The position numbers and the translations under genes were made by a program. Positions 8,334 to 17,030 of a DNA stretch of 64,000 bases are shown here, piece by piece (within the stretch, counting starts at the first letter, position 1; each line of letters begins with the position of its first letter). Below the pieces are notes generated by a model, which was not told the DNA's origin, did no database searches, and was given only the letters and a program-made list of their open reading frames with translations. This stretch comes from Nitrospirillum amazonense (GTDB lineage: Bacteria; Pseudomonadota; Alphaproteobacteria; Azospirillales; Azospirillaceae), in the NCBI RefSeq assembly GCF_007828045.1, contig NZ_VITN01000006.1:62001-126000 (forward strand), in the 5' to 3' direction.

Positions 8334-8921
8334 ATGACCGCGATCTATCCGGCCCTGGCGGGCCTGGGATATTCCGTTACCAAGAAGCCCACCTTCTCGA
8401 CCAAGATCGCCACGGCGGCGTCCGGCCGGGAGACGCGCATGGCCATGTGGTCGGCGCCCATCTGGGAATTCGTGCTGACCTACGACTTCCTGCGGGACAC
8501 GGCGACGGCCAACGAGCTGAGGCAGCTGCTGGGCTTCTATCTCCAGATGCAGGGCGCGTTCACGCCCTTCCTGTTCCAGGATCCGGATGACAGCCAAGCG
8601 ACGGCCCAGACCATCGCGGTGGGTGACGGTGTGTCCACGTCGTTCACCCTGGTCCGCACCTTCGGCGGCTATGTCGAGCCGGTGGGCGGCGTCATCGGCG
8701 GCGTCACGGTCTATGTCGGCGGCGCCCGCCAGACCTCCGGCTACAGCGTCGCCGGCAACGTCCTGACCTTCAGCAGCCCGCCGGCCAACGGTGCCGTCAT
8801 CACCGCCGATTTCCAATACGCCTTCCTGTGCCGCTTCAAGGAAGACGGCCTGGAGTTCGAGAAGTTCGCCGCCCAGCTGTGGCAGGCGAAACAGGTCAAC
8901 CTGATCAGCGTGAGGGCCTGA
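8334..8921 (+). CDS. DUF2460 distal tail protein (GTA g12-like)
   Basis: The 195-residue protein has the DUF2460 signature: an N-terminal YPALAGLGYSVTKKPTFST segment, then WEFVLTYDFLRD, FLQDPDD-like text and the final FKEDGLEFEKFAAQLW. The family forms the distal tail ring joining tube and hub. ATG 8334 has ACGAGG upstream. The gene resumes the high GC of the tail operon after the AT-rich cargo. It is followed three bases later by its usual partner, DUF2163. Confidence 0.88.
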   Translation: MTAIYPALAGLGYSVTKKPTFSTKIATAASGRETRMAMWSAPIWEFVLTYDFLRDTATANELRQLLGFYLQMQGAFTPFLFQDPDDSQATAQTIAVGDGVSTSFTLVRTFGGYVEPVGGVIGGVTVYVGGARQTSGYSVAGNVLTFSSPPANGAVITADFQYAFLCRFKEDGLEFEKFAAQLWQAKQVNLISVRA

Positions 8922-8924
8922 GCC

Positions 8925-9842
8925 ATGCGCTCCACCGACACCGCCTTCATCCAATGGCTGCGGACCACGCCCAACCTGTGGTCGGCGGACCTGTTCACCG
9001 TCACCCTGACGGCCCAGGTCAGCAACCCCAGCGCCCCCACCGGCACGGTCTGGCGCTGGACGAACACCGACCGGGCCATCAGCTACGGCGGCAACACCTG
9101 GCTGGCCACCGGGCCCCGCATCGCCCGCACCACCTGGTCCAGCAAGGCGCAACTGGAGGTGCCGCAGATGGAACTCACCATCGACAGCGCCGCCAGTGAG
9201 CTGCTGGGCGACGTGCCGGTCAACGCCTTCGTCAACAACGGTGGCTTCGACGGCGCCCGCATCCGGCTGGAACGGGCGCTGATGCCCAGCGCCAGCACCG
9301 CCGCCTTCGGCACCGTTCCGCTGTTCGAGGGCCGCGTGTCCACCGCCCTGGCCGGTCGGGCGCGGGCCACGCTGACGGTCAAGGGTGACCTGCTGCTGCT
9401 GGACCAGCAGATGCCGCGCAACCTCTACCAGGCCAACTGCCTGCACACCCTGTACGACAGCGGCTGCACCCTGCTGCGCTCCCGCTACACCTGGAGCAAC
9501 AGCGTGGGCCAGGGGTCGATTGTCGGCACCATCGTACCGGCAACGCCACTGGCCGCCCTGGTCCCAGATGGGGCCGGCGCCACGGTCGATCCCCAGGCCT
9601 TCGTCCAGGGCGCCATCAGCTTCACCGGTGGCGTCAACGCCGGGGTGGTGCGAGCCATCAAGGCGGTCAGCGGCGGCAACATGGGCCTGGCTTATCCCCT
9701 GCCGCATGCCCCGGCTGTGGGCGACCCATTCACCATCACCTATGGCTGCGACCACACCGCCACCACCTGCAAGGCCCGATTCAACAACCTGGCCAACATC
9801 CGCGCCTTCCCCTACATCCCGGCAGCGGAGACGGCGGCTTGA
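8925..9842 (+). CDS. DUF2163 / phage_BR0599 tail hub protein (GTA g13-like)
   Basis: The 305-residue protein belongs to DUF2163 with the C-terminal phage_BR0599 part. The final segment GCDHTATTCKARFNNLANIR, followed by a proline-containing end, is the family signature, with paired cysteines. Family members form part of the baseplate hub of alphaproteobacterial GTAs and related siphophages. The neighbours DUF2460 and NlpC/P60 are the standard set. Confidence 0.88.
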   Translation: MRSTDTAFIQWLRTTPNLWSADLFTVTLTAQVSNPSAPTGTVWRWTNTDRAISYGGNTWLATGPRIARTTWSSKAQLEVPQMELTIDSAASELLGDVPVNAFVNNGGFDGARIRLERALMPSASTAAFGTVPLFEGRVSTALAGRARATLTVKGDLLLLDQQMPRNLYQANCLHTLYDSGCTLLRSRYTWSNSVGQGSIVGTIVPATPLAALVPDGAGATVDPQAFVQGAISFTGGVNAGVVRAIKAVSGGNMGLAYPLPHAPAVGDPFTITYGCDHTATTCKARFNNLANIRAFPYIPAAETAA

Positions 9843-9854
9843 GTGCTGCTGCAC

Positions 9855-10055
9855 TCAATGATAGGGCAGCACCGGCGGGGTTAAGTGAACACGTCCGGGC
9901 CGCCTGAGGCTGGCCGGCACCATGTTCGCTGCCATGTCCGCCAGTTGATCCGGCGGGGGAATGATCAGGGGTAGCGGCGATCGTGCCCACTCCAGGCTTT
10001 CCACGAATTCTTCCAGCAGCAGATCGCTCCAGAAGCCTTGCGTCTTCTCTGCCAT
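9855..10055 (-). CDS. Small minus-strand protein of unknown function inside the tail operon
   Basis: The 66-residue reading frame opposes the surrounding genes and fills the 326-bp gap between DUF2163 and NlpC/P60. Its ATG has GAGGA five bases upstream on the minus strand. The N-terminal half looks helical (GFWSDLLLEEFVESLEWA), followed by a proline-rich stretch and a basic end. No family is recognised. An antisense-encoded accessory, a toxin-antitoxin component or chance are all possible. Confidence 0.45.
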   Translation of the reverse strand: MAEKTQGFWSDLLLEEFVESLEWARSPLPLIIPPPDQLADMAANMVPASLRRPGRVHLTPPVLPYH

Positions 10056-10168
10056 GGCTGTCCTCGCTGAAGAGGGAGGCCCGGATGGCCGGGCGACTTC
10101 AAGGCCGTAGTCTACGCCTGTTCATCCGCGCGTGTGAGCGTCAAATCAATCCGAATGGAGGCTCCGCC

Positions 10169-10630
10169 ATGACGGACATTCCGGCTGTCGGCGGTGAAGC
10201 CGCCCAGCGCGCTGCCGTGGTCGCGGAGGCATTCAGCTGGGTGGGCACGCCTTATCACCAACTGGCCGATGTGAAGGGGGCCGGCGTCGATTGTTCCATG
10301 CTGCTGGTGCGCGTGTTCGTGGACACCGGCGTCTTGCCACCCTTCGACCCGCGCCCCTATCCGCCCGACTGGCACCTGCACCGCTCCGATGAGCGCTATA
10401 TCGACTGGGCGGCGCGCTTCGGCCGGCCCTTCGATCCAGCGGAGCGGCCCCCGCAGGCCGGCGACGTAGTGCTGGCGCGCTTCGGCCGGTGCTTCAGCCA
10501 CGGCGCCGTCATGACCGGCCGCTTTGAGCTGGTCCACGCCTATGCCCGGGACGGCCGTTGCGTGGTGGGCGACCTGCGCCAGTTGCCTTTCCTCGACCGT
10601 CCCCTGATCTTCTACAGCCTGTGGGGTTGA
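10169..10630 (+). CDS. NlpC/P60 family phage peptidase (GTA g14-like)
   Basis: The 153-residue cysteine peptidase is of the phage NlpC type, expected to cut peptidoglycan peptide stems during DNA entry. The catalytic Cys is at about C42 in GVDCSMLL, and the catalytic His at about H111 in FSHGAVM; a further His in LVHAY follows. ATG 10169 lies behind ATGGAG at 10155-10160. Earlier in-frame starts would run through the minus-strand gene and lack a ribosome site. The position between DUF2163 and the tail hub is canonical. Confidence 0.88.
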   Translation: MTDIPAVGGEAAQRAAVVAEAFSWVGTPYHQLADVKGAGVDCSMLLVRVFVDTGVLPPFDPRPYPPDWHLHRSDERYIDWAARFGRPFDPAERPPQAGDVVLARFGRCFSHGAVMTGRFELVHAYARDGRCVVGDLRQLPFLDRPLIFYSLWG

Positions 10631-10634
10631 TGCC

Positions 10635-13600
10635 ATGTCCGGCCTATTCGGCGGCGGCAAGACCAATGCCGACACCAAGCCCAGTTACACCGGCCTACAG
10701 GTGCAGACCAGCGCCGCCGGCCTGCCCATCCCCTTGCTGTGGGGCACCCAACGCGCTGCCCCCAACCTGTTCTGGTACAATGATTTCACGTCCAAGGCCG
10801 TGGCCAGCGACACCGGCGGCGGCAAGGGCGGCGGGTCGCAGTCCACCACCCAGGTCTACAACTGCGCCGTGGCCATGGGCCTATGCGAGGGGGAGATTGC
10901 CGGTATTGGACGCGTGTGGGCGGACAAGACCGACACCAGCCTGGCCAAGCTGAACCTGACCCTGTTCACCGGCACCGCTGGCCAGGCGCCCTTCGCCTCG
11001 CTCTACACCAGCCATCCGGACGAGGCGCTGTCCTACCCGCACACCGCCTATGTCGCCTCACCCTCCTATGACCTGGGCAGCAGCGCCAGCCTGCCCAACC
11101 ATAATTTCGAGGTGCAGTCGAACGCCGTGGCCCGCACTGGCCCCAGCGCCTTCGATGCCAACCCCGCCGACATCCTGGTCGATTTCCTGACCAATGAGCG
11201 CTATGGCGTGGGCCTGCCCCCCGATCGCATCGGGGACCTCGGCGCCTGGCGCAGCTATTGCGCCGCCGCCGGCCTGCTGATGTCGCCCCTGCTGGCGCAG
11301 CAGGAGGCCGCCAGCGATATCGTTAACCGCTGGGCCCAGTTGACCAACACCCTGATCTATTGGTCCGGCGACCAGGTGCGGGCGCTGCCGCTGGGCGATC
11401 AGGCGCTGACCGGCAACGGCGTCACCTTCACGCCCGACCTGACGCCCGTCTACGACCTGACCGATGACGACTTCATCGCCGGTTCGGGCGACGATCCGGT
11501 GACGCTCAGCCGCTCCGACCCGGCCGACGCCACCAACACCGCCAAGGTGGAATACAAGGACCGCGACAACTCTTATCAGACCGCGACGGCGGAGGTGCGC
11601 GACCTGGCGGCCATCGACGCCTACGGCCTGCGCACCGGCGACCCGGTGCAGGCCCATGAGATCTGCAACGCCGCCACGGCATCGGCCATCGCCACCCTGA
11701 TCCTTCAGCGCCAGCTTTACGTCCGCAACTCCTACCAGTTCAAGCTGGCCTGGACCTTCGCCCTGCTGGAACCGGGCGACATCGTCACCCTGACCGACGC
11801 CGCCCTGGGCCTGGCCAAGTTCCCCGTTCGTGTCACCCAGATCGATGAGGATGAAGACGGCCTGCTGACCTTCACGGCGGAGGAACTGCCGGCCGGTATC
11901 GGCACGGCAACGCTCTACCCCACGCCCGTGACCAGCAACACGCCCCTGAACACCGGCGTGGACCCAGGCGACCTGGCCGACCCCGTGATCTTCGAGCCGT
12001 CGCCTGGCCTTTCTGGCGGCGTGCAGCAGGTGTGGATCGGCGCCACCGGCCTATCGCCCAACTGGGGCGGCTGTTCCGTCTGGGTGTCGGTCGATGACCT
12101 GACCTATCAGCGGGTAGGGCAGATCACGGCGCCGGCACGGCTGGGCACGCTGGGCCAGGACCTGGCGGTAGGGGCGACGGATGCCTATGTCAGCCTGGCC
12201 ACCACCCGCCTGAAGCTCGCGGGCGGCAGCGCCGCCGATGCCGCCGCTGGGCGCACGCTCAGCTTGGTGGGGGCGGAGATGGTCGCCTACGGCCCGGCCA
12301 TCCTGACAGGCAGCGCCGCCTATCATCTCGCTGACCTTAGCCGGGGCCTGTACGGTACCGGGGCTGTGGACCACCCGGCGGGCACGCCCTTCCTGCGGCT
12401 GGACGAGGCCGTCTTCAAGTACGACCTGCCCGCCGCCTATATCGGCCAGACGCTGTACATCAAGCTGACCAGCTTCAACATCTTCCAGGCGGCGGAGCGC
12501 AGCCTGGCGGAGGTGGACGCCTACCTCTATAACCCGGTTGGGGCGGTGGGCGTGCTCCCGGTGCCCACGGACCTGACCCTGGCGGTGGAGAACGCCGTGC
12601 TGGCCGACGGCACGGTGCAGCTGGGTATCCGTGCCCGCTGGACGCCAGCTAACGCCGGCATGTCCACGGACACCGTGCTGCGCTGGGGCGTGGCCGGCAG
12701 CGGCGGCGTCACCGACTGGCAGCAGGTCAAGGTGCCGGCCGGATCGACCGACACCCTGCTGATGCCCGTGACGCAGGCGGTGACCTATACCGTGCAGGCG
12801 GCCAGCGGCATCGGCACCGATGTGCGCTCCGCCTGGGGCCCCGCCGTCAGCATCGAGGTGGGCGGTGTCCTGGGCGGCGCCAGCGTCACCCACCTGGAGC
12901 TGTACGGCCAGGGCCTGGATACCGAGTTCGTGGGCCGGGACATCCACCTGGTGTGGCAGGGCAACTTCCCCGCCACCAGCGCCAGCCTGGGCAACCAGCC
13001 CTATGGCGCCGGGTCCGGCTATGTGAACCCGTATTTCCAGGCCTACGCCGTCACCGTCATCGAGCCGGACAGCGGCGCTGTCCTGCGCACCGACCCGGTC
13101 ACGGTCGAGGAGTACTACTACACCTTCGAGATGAACGCGAAGGACGCCGGCGGCCCGCACCGCCGCCTGACCTTCAGCGTCACCATCCGCGACAAGCTGG
13201 GCGGCGAGAGCAAGGCCACCACCCTCACGGTCAACAACCCCGTTCCGGCACAGGTGCAGCTGACGGCACTGCCCACCACGGCCAGCACCCTGTTCGGCTT
13301 CATCGCGCCCACGGGCCAGGACGCGCTGGACTTCGCCGGAGTCAATGTCTGGGTGGGGCCTGCCGCGACGGTCGATACCAGCGGGGTGCCGGCGGCCAGC
13401 GGCAGCACCGCGCCGCTGGTGGTGGCTGGCCTGACGGCGGGGCAGACCTATTACGTCGTGTGCCAGACCTTCGACACCTTCGGCACGGCCGGCTGCCCCA
13501 TCAGCGCGCCCTTGCAGTTCCTGGTGCCCTATGTGACCTCGGCCCAGATCGCCGCCAACACCATCGGCAAGGACAAGCTGGTGACGGACCTGGTGAACAC

Positions 13601-15872
13601 GCTGGGCCTGGTGACCGGCGGCACCGACGTGGCCGGCAGCGTCGCGGCCCAGGTGGCGGCGGAGGCGGCGGCCCGCGTACAGGCCATCCAACTGGAGGCG
13701 GCCACGCGGGCGCAGGCCATCCTGGACAGCGCCGGCCAGTTGCAGGCCCATATCGACACCGTCAGCCAGGCGCAGCAGACCACCGCCAGCAGCCTGGCCA
13801 CCACCACCACCACCCTGACGGCGGCGATCAACGGCAACGCCGCCGCCATCCAGACGGAACAGACCGCCCGGGCCAACGGCGACAGCGCCAACGCCCAATC
13901 CATCACCACCCTGGCCAGCAAGGTCAACGACCCCACCACCGGTCTGGCGGCGGCCTTCGCCGCCATCAGCAACGAGGCCAACACCCGCGCCACCGCCGAC
14001 AGCGCCAACGCCAGCGCCACCAGCGCCTTGGCGGCCCAGGTGAACGACAGCAACACCGGCTTGGCGAAGACGCGGGCGGACTTGGTAGCCGAGCAGACGG
14101 CCCGGGCCAATGCCGACAGCGCCTTGTCGACCTCCATCACCAGCCTGACGGCCTATGTCGGGCCCAATCCCAATCTGTGTCCCGACATCGGGAGTTGGAC
14201 GCTGGGCGCCATGTCGGCCGTCACAGAGGCCACGGCCGGCCTGATCGGCTACCTGGCCAACCCATCGGGGGTGGTGGCGGTGTCCAGCCCCTCGATGTAC
14301 TGCACGGCCGGCGCGACCTACACCATCACCGGCGACAGCCATATGATCCTGAACCCGGGCGGGGCCGGCCAGGTCTACTTCGACCTGATTTTCAGGGACG
14401 CGGCCGGTAACGTCCTGCTGGATGGTCCGCAAAACCCCATCGGCACCAGTCACGGCCTGGGCGCGCCCGGCACGCGGGCGGCCCATGCCGTCAGCGCCAC
14501 GGCGCCGGCCGGCACCACCCAGATGGTGGCCCGGTTCGTGGCCAGCGGCCTGAGCAACTGCACGGCCATCGCCTTCCGGCAGGTGAAGGTGGAAGGCGGC
14601 GCCGTCGCCACGGTCTACACCCAGGAAGGCCAGGCCCTGGCCACGTCCGCCGCCATCCAGACGGAGCAGACGGCCCGGGCCAATGGGGATAGCGCCCTGT
14701 CGGCCTCCATCAGCAGCCTGTCGGCCCAGGTGAATGACAGCGCCACCGGCCTGCCCAAGACACGGGCGGACCTACAAAGCGAGGTGACGGCCCGGGCCAA
14801 TGGCGACAGCGCCAACGCCACATCCATCACCAATCTGTCCGCCCAGGTCAACAACAGCACCACAGGCCTGCCCGCCACCTACGCCGGCCTGCAATCCTTC
14901 CAATCGGCGCAGGCGTCGATCAACAGCGCCACCGCGTCGTCCATCAGCTCCCTGACCAGCACGGTGAACGGCAACACCGCGTCGATCTCCACCCTGCAAA
15001 GCAGCGTCAACGGCCTGAGCGCCCAGTGGGTGCTCAAGACCGACGTGAACGGCTATGTGGCCGGGATCGGGCTGGCCAACAGTGGCAGCAGCAGTACCTT
15101 CGTCATCCGCACCGACAGCCTGGCCCTGGTGCCGCCCAACAGCACCACGACGCAGTCGCCGTTCTTCGTGTCGGGCGGCCAGGTGGTGATCAACAACGCC
15201 TTCATCCAGAACCTATCGGCCAACGTCCTGACCAGTGGCACCATCGGTGCCAGCATCGTCTATGCGGGAACCATTAGTGCCCAGCAGATCAATTCCAGCA
15301 GCATCGGCGGCAAGGTGATCTGGGCCACGGCCAACGATAAAAACGATGGATCGGCAGGCATTTATATCGACGGCATCAACCGGGCCATCTGGGTATCGGA
15401 TGGGCATCGCCAGCGAGCACGTTTCGGTGACATTGGCGGAGATTATGGCTTCGATGTCTGGGACCCGGCCGGCAACCTTGTGATCCAGGGCGGCAGCCTT
15501 GGAAACAATGTGGTCAACACCCCCCAGGTCAGCGGGGGCGCCGTTACCAACCATGCCGTGGCCAACAACAGCCTAAGCGCCTCCCTGACCAGCGTTTACG
15601 GCGGCACGATGCTTATCATCTTCACCGCCGTGTTCGACAGCTCGAACGAGGGGTCGCAGGGGACCCTGAACGTTACCAACCAGAACGGAAACGTGTTGGC
15701 GACCGTGCAGGCGCCGGGCGTTTACGCGGCCAACAGTGCCCGTCGGTCCGTTTACGTCCTGCGGCTGATGGCCACGGTGTCCGCCGGCACCGTGGTGACG
15801 GCAACTCTGTCCAAGCCGTCGGACATGACCTTCATCAGCCCGATCATGACCATCTCGGAGTTCCGGGTATGA
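10635..15872 (+). CDS. Giant tail hub / tip attachment protein (Phage-tail_3, gpJ-like)
   Basis: The 1745-residue protein has an N-terminus (GLQVQTSAAGLPIPLLWGTQ) and hub region like Phage-tail_3 proteins, then beta-rich fibronectin-III-like domains (about residues 640-980). Helical repeats of 36-37 residues follow (EQTARANGDS, QVNDSNTGL). A beta-sandwich, carbohydrate-binding-like domain is inserted at about residues 1173-1330, and more repeats follow. A DUF1983-like segment (VLKTDVNGYVAGIGLANSG) precedes a variable C-terminal tip. It probably docks at the tail end and contributes host recognition. I see no GTA-type glycosidase barrel. Confidence 0.88.
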   Translation: MSGLFGGGKTNADTKPSYTGLQVQTSAAGLPIPLLWGTQRAAPNLFWYNDFTSKAVASDTGGGKGGGSQSTTQVYNCAVAMGLCEGEIAGIGRVWADKTDTSLAKLNLTLFTGTAGQAPFASLYTSHPDEALSYPHTAYVASPSYDLGSSASLPNHNFEVQSNAVARTGPSAFDANPADILVDFLTNERYGVGLPPDRIGDLGAWRSYCAAAGLLMSPLLAQQEAASDIVNRWAQLTNTLIYWSGDQVRALPLGDQALTGNGVTFTPDLTPVYDLTDDDFIAGSGDDPVTLSRSDPADATNTAKVEYKDRDNSYQTATAEVRDLAAIDAYGLRTGDPVQAHEICNAATASAIATLILQRQLYVRNSYQFKLAWTFALLEPGDIVTLTDAALGLAKFPVRVTQIDEDEDGLLTFTAEELPAGIGTATLYPTPVTSNTPLNTGVDPGDLADPVIFEPSPGLSGGVQQVWIGATGLSPNWGGCSVWVSVDDLTYQRVGQITAPARLGTLGQDLAVGATDAYVSLATTRLKLAGGSAADAAAGRTLSLVGAEMVAYGPAILTGSAAYHLADLSRGLYGTGAVDHPAGTPFLRLDEAVFKYDLPAAYIGQTLYIKLTSFNIFQAAERSLAEVDAYLYNPVGAVGVLPVPTDLTLAVENAVLADGTVQLGIRARWTPANAGMSTDTVLRWGVAGSGGVTDWQQVKVPAGSTDTLLMPVTQAVTYTVQAASGIGTDVRSAWGPAVSIEVGGVLGGASVTHLELYGQGLDTEFVGRDIHLVWQGNFPATSASLGNQPYGAGSGYVNPYFQAYAVTVIEPDSGAVLRTDPVTVEEYYYTFEMNAKDAGGPHRRLTFSVTIRDKLGGESKATTLTVNNPVPAQVQLTALPTTASTLFGFIAPTGQDALDFAGVNVWVGPAATVDTSGVPAASGSTAPLVVAGLTAGQTYYVVCQTFDTFGTAGCPISAPLQFLVPYVTSAQIAANTIGKDKLVTDLVNTLGLVTGGTDVAGSVAAQVAAEAAARVQAIQLEAATRAQAILDSAGQLQAHIDTVSQAQQTTASSLATTTTTLTAAINGNAAAIQTEQTARANGDSANAQSITTLASKVNDPTTGLAAAFAAISNEANTRATADSANASATSALAAQVNDSNTGLAKTRADLVAEQTARANADSALSTSITSLTAYVGPNPNLCPDIGSWTLGAMSAVTEATAGLIGYLANPSGVVAVSSPSMYCTAGATYTITGDSHMILNPGGAGQVYFDLIFRDAAGNVLLDGPQNPIGTSHGLGAPGTRAAHAVSATAPAGTTQMVARFVASGLSNCTAIAFRQVKVEGGAVATVYTQEGQALATSAAIQTEQTARANGDSALSASISSLSAQVNDSATGLPKTRADLQSEVTARANGDSANATSITNLSAQVNNSTTGLPATYAGLQSFQSAQASINSATASSISSLTSTVNGNTASISTLQSSVNGLSAQWVLKTDVNGYVAGIGLANSGSSSTFVIRTDSLALVPPNSTTTQSPFFVSGGQVVINNAFIQNLSANVLTSGTIGASIVYAGTISAQQINSSSIGGKVIWATANDKNDGSAGIYIDGINRAIWVSDGHRQRARFGDIGGDYGFDVWDPAGNLVIQGGSLGNNVVNTPQVSGGAVTNHAVANNSLSASLTSVYGGTMLIIFTAVFDSSNEGSQGTLNVTNQNGNVLATVQAPGVYAANSARRSVYVLRLMATVSAGTVVTATLSKPSDMTFISPIMTISEFRV

Positions 15873-16282
15873 CCCCTTTCGTGACCTATGACGCCACCGG
15901 CCGGATCCATGCCTGGGGCGATTTGGCTGTCCCGGATGATCTTGTGGACCAGAACATTGCCGCGCAGGCCCGCGATGGCCTGAAGGCCATGCACGGTATG
16001 GGGCATCCAGATACCCATCATGTCGTGGACGGCGCGATTGAAGAGCGGCCGTCGCTGCCCATGACGGCTGACAAGGTGCAGATCGCCGCCGACGGCATCG
16101 ACGCGGTGACCCTCACAGGGTTGCCGACGGGGGCCATTGTCACGCTGGATGCCCAATCGGCGACGGCCGATGGCGCCACCATGGCCATCACCACCACATT
16201 GCCGGGTCGGCATCAGGTTTCCGTGACTTGCTGGCCTTACCGTGACCTGACGCTGGAGATAACCGCCCATGTCCCGGCTTGA
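15869..16282 (+). CDS. Phage tail accessory protein, unknown family
   Basis: The 137-residue protein starts at an ATG overlapping the hub stop codon (ATGA), which implies coupled translation. The N-terminus (FVTYDATGRIHAWGDL) looks like a small beta domain, and the second half (about residues 70-135) is a beta-sandwich-like segment. It may be a fibre attachment or fibre chaperone protein. It overlaps the next gene by 14 bases. Confidence 0.6.
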   Translation: MTPFVTYDATGRIHAWGDLAVPDDLVDQNIAAQARDGLKAMHGMGHPDTHHVVDGAIEERPSLPMTADKVQIAADGIDAVTLTGLPTGAIVTLDAQSATADGATMAITTTLPGRHQVSVTCWPYRDLTLEITAHVPA

Positions 16283-16466
16283 TCACCGCCCGACCGATGA
16301 GAGGGTGCGGGCTGCCCGTGCCATCGCCTATCCCGATCAAGGCGACGTGATCGACGCCCTGTGCGAGGGCATCGAGGCGCTGGCAGGTAGCCGGCCGCTT
16401 TCGGCGAAGACGCTGGCGGTCCTGGCTGAACGGCGGGCCGTGAAAGCCCGCTACCCCAAGAGCTGA
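16269..16466 (+). CDS. Small phage protein, unknown function
   Basis: The 65-residue, mostly helical basic protein starts inside the 3' end of the previous gene and ends seven bases before the next. It contains the segment YPDQGDVIDALCEGIEALAG. The same kind of short helical protein is often found next to tail fibre genes, where some act as assembly factors. Evidence is overlap and operon position only. Confidence 0.55.
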   Translation: MSRLDHRPTDERVRAARAIAYPDQGDVIDALCEGIEALAGSRPLSAKTLAVLAERRAVKARYPKS

Positions 16467-16473
16467 GGTCCCC

Positions 16474-17019
16474 ATGACCCAATACACCACCGGCACCATT
16501 ACCCTCACCAACGGTAGCGCCACGGTCACCGGCACGGGCACGGCCTGGCTGGCCAACCTGGCGCCGGGCGCCCTGCTGACCGTCAGCGAGGACGATCCCG
16601 TGGGCGTCGTCGCCGCCGTCACGGCCGACGGCAGCCTGACGTTGGAGATGCCCTGGCCCGGCGCCTCCTACACCAACACGGCCTATGAGGCGGTGCGGGA
16701 CTTCGACCCCTCCACCGGCGCGCCCCTGCTGTCGCACGGCCTGCGCAACACCAACGTGGTGGTGAACCGCGCCATCCTGGCGCTGGGCAAGCAGACGGCC
16801 ACGGCGGTCAACGCCTATGTCAACGTCCAGGCGGCCCAGGCCGCCGCCGCCACGGCCACCTCGCAGGCCGGCATTGCCGCCACCCAGGCGACAGCCGCCG
16901 CCGGCAGCGCCGCCGCCGCGCAATCCACCGCCGACAGCATCGACGGGCTGCTGGTCAGCATGGCCACGGCCTTCACCGACAGCCAGACCCGCTACGTCAC
17001 CGCCATCGCCTTCCGATAA
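16474..17019 (+). CDS. Phage tail fibre-type protein
   Basis: The 181-residue protein has an N-terminal beta module of the type seen in tail proteins (TGTITLTNGSATVTGTGTAW, with valine/threonine strands up to about residue 80). It then has an Ala/Thr-rich helical region (about residues 100-160) that probably trimerises. The domain type often anchors side fibres. It is followed at once by the large fibre gene. Confidence 0.68.
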   Translation: MTQYTTGTITLTNGSATVTGTGTAWLANLAPGALLTVSEDDPVGVVAAVTADGSLTLEMPWPGASYTNTAYEAVRDFDPSTGAPLLSHGLRNTNVVVNRAILALGKQTATAVNAYVNVQAAQAAAATATSQAGIAATQATAAAGSAAAAQSTADSIDGLLVSMATAFTDSQTRYVTAIAFR

Positions 17020-17030
17020 GGGGCCCGCCC

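Noticed and set aside
12051-14486. 811-residue minus-strand frame inside the tail hub gene
   Set aside because: It is a high-GC antisense shadow of a clear tail hub protein, with repetitive composition and no domain or start signal.
14980-15260. CRISPR-like or direct repeat array in the tail hub gene
   Set aside because: The repeats are degenerate coding repeats of about 36-37 residues, in frame and without spacers.
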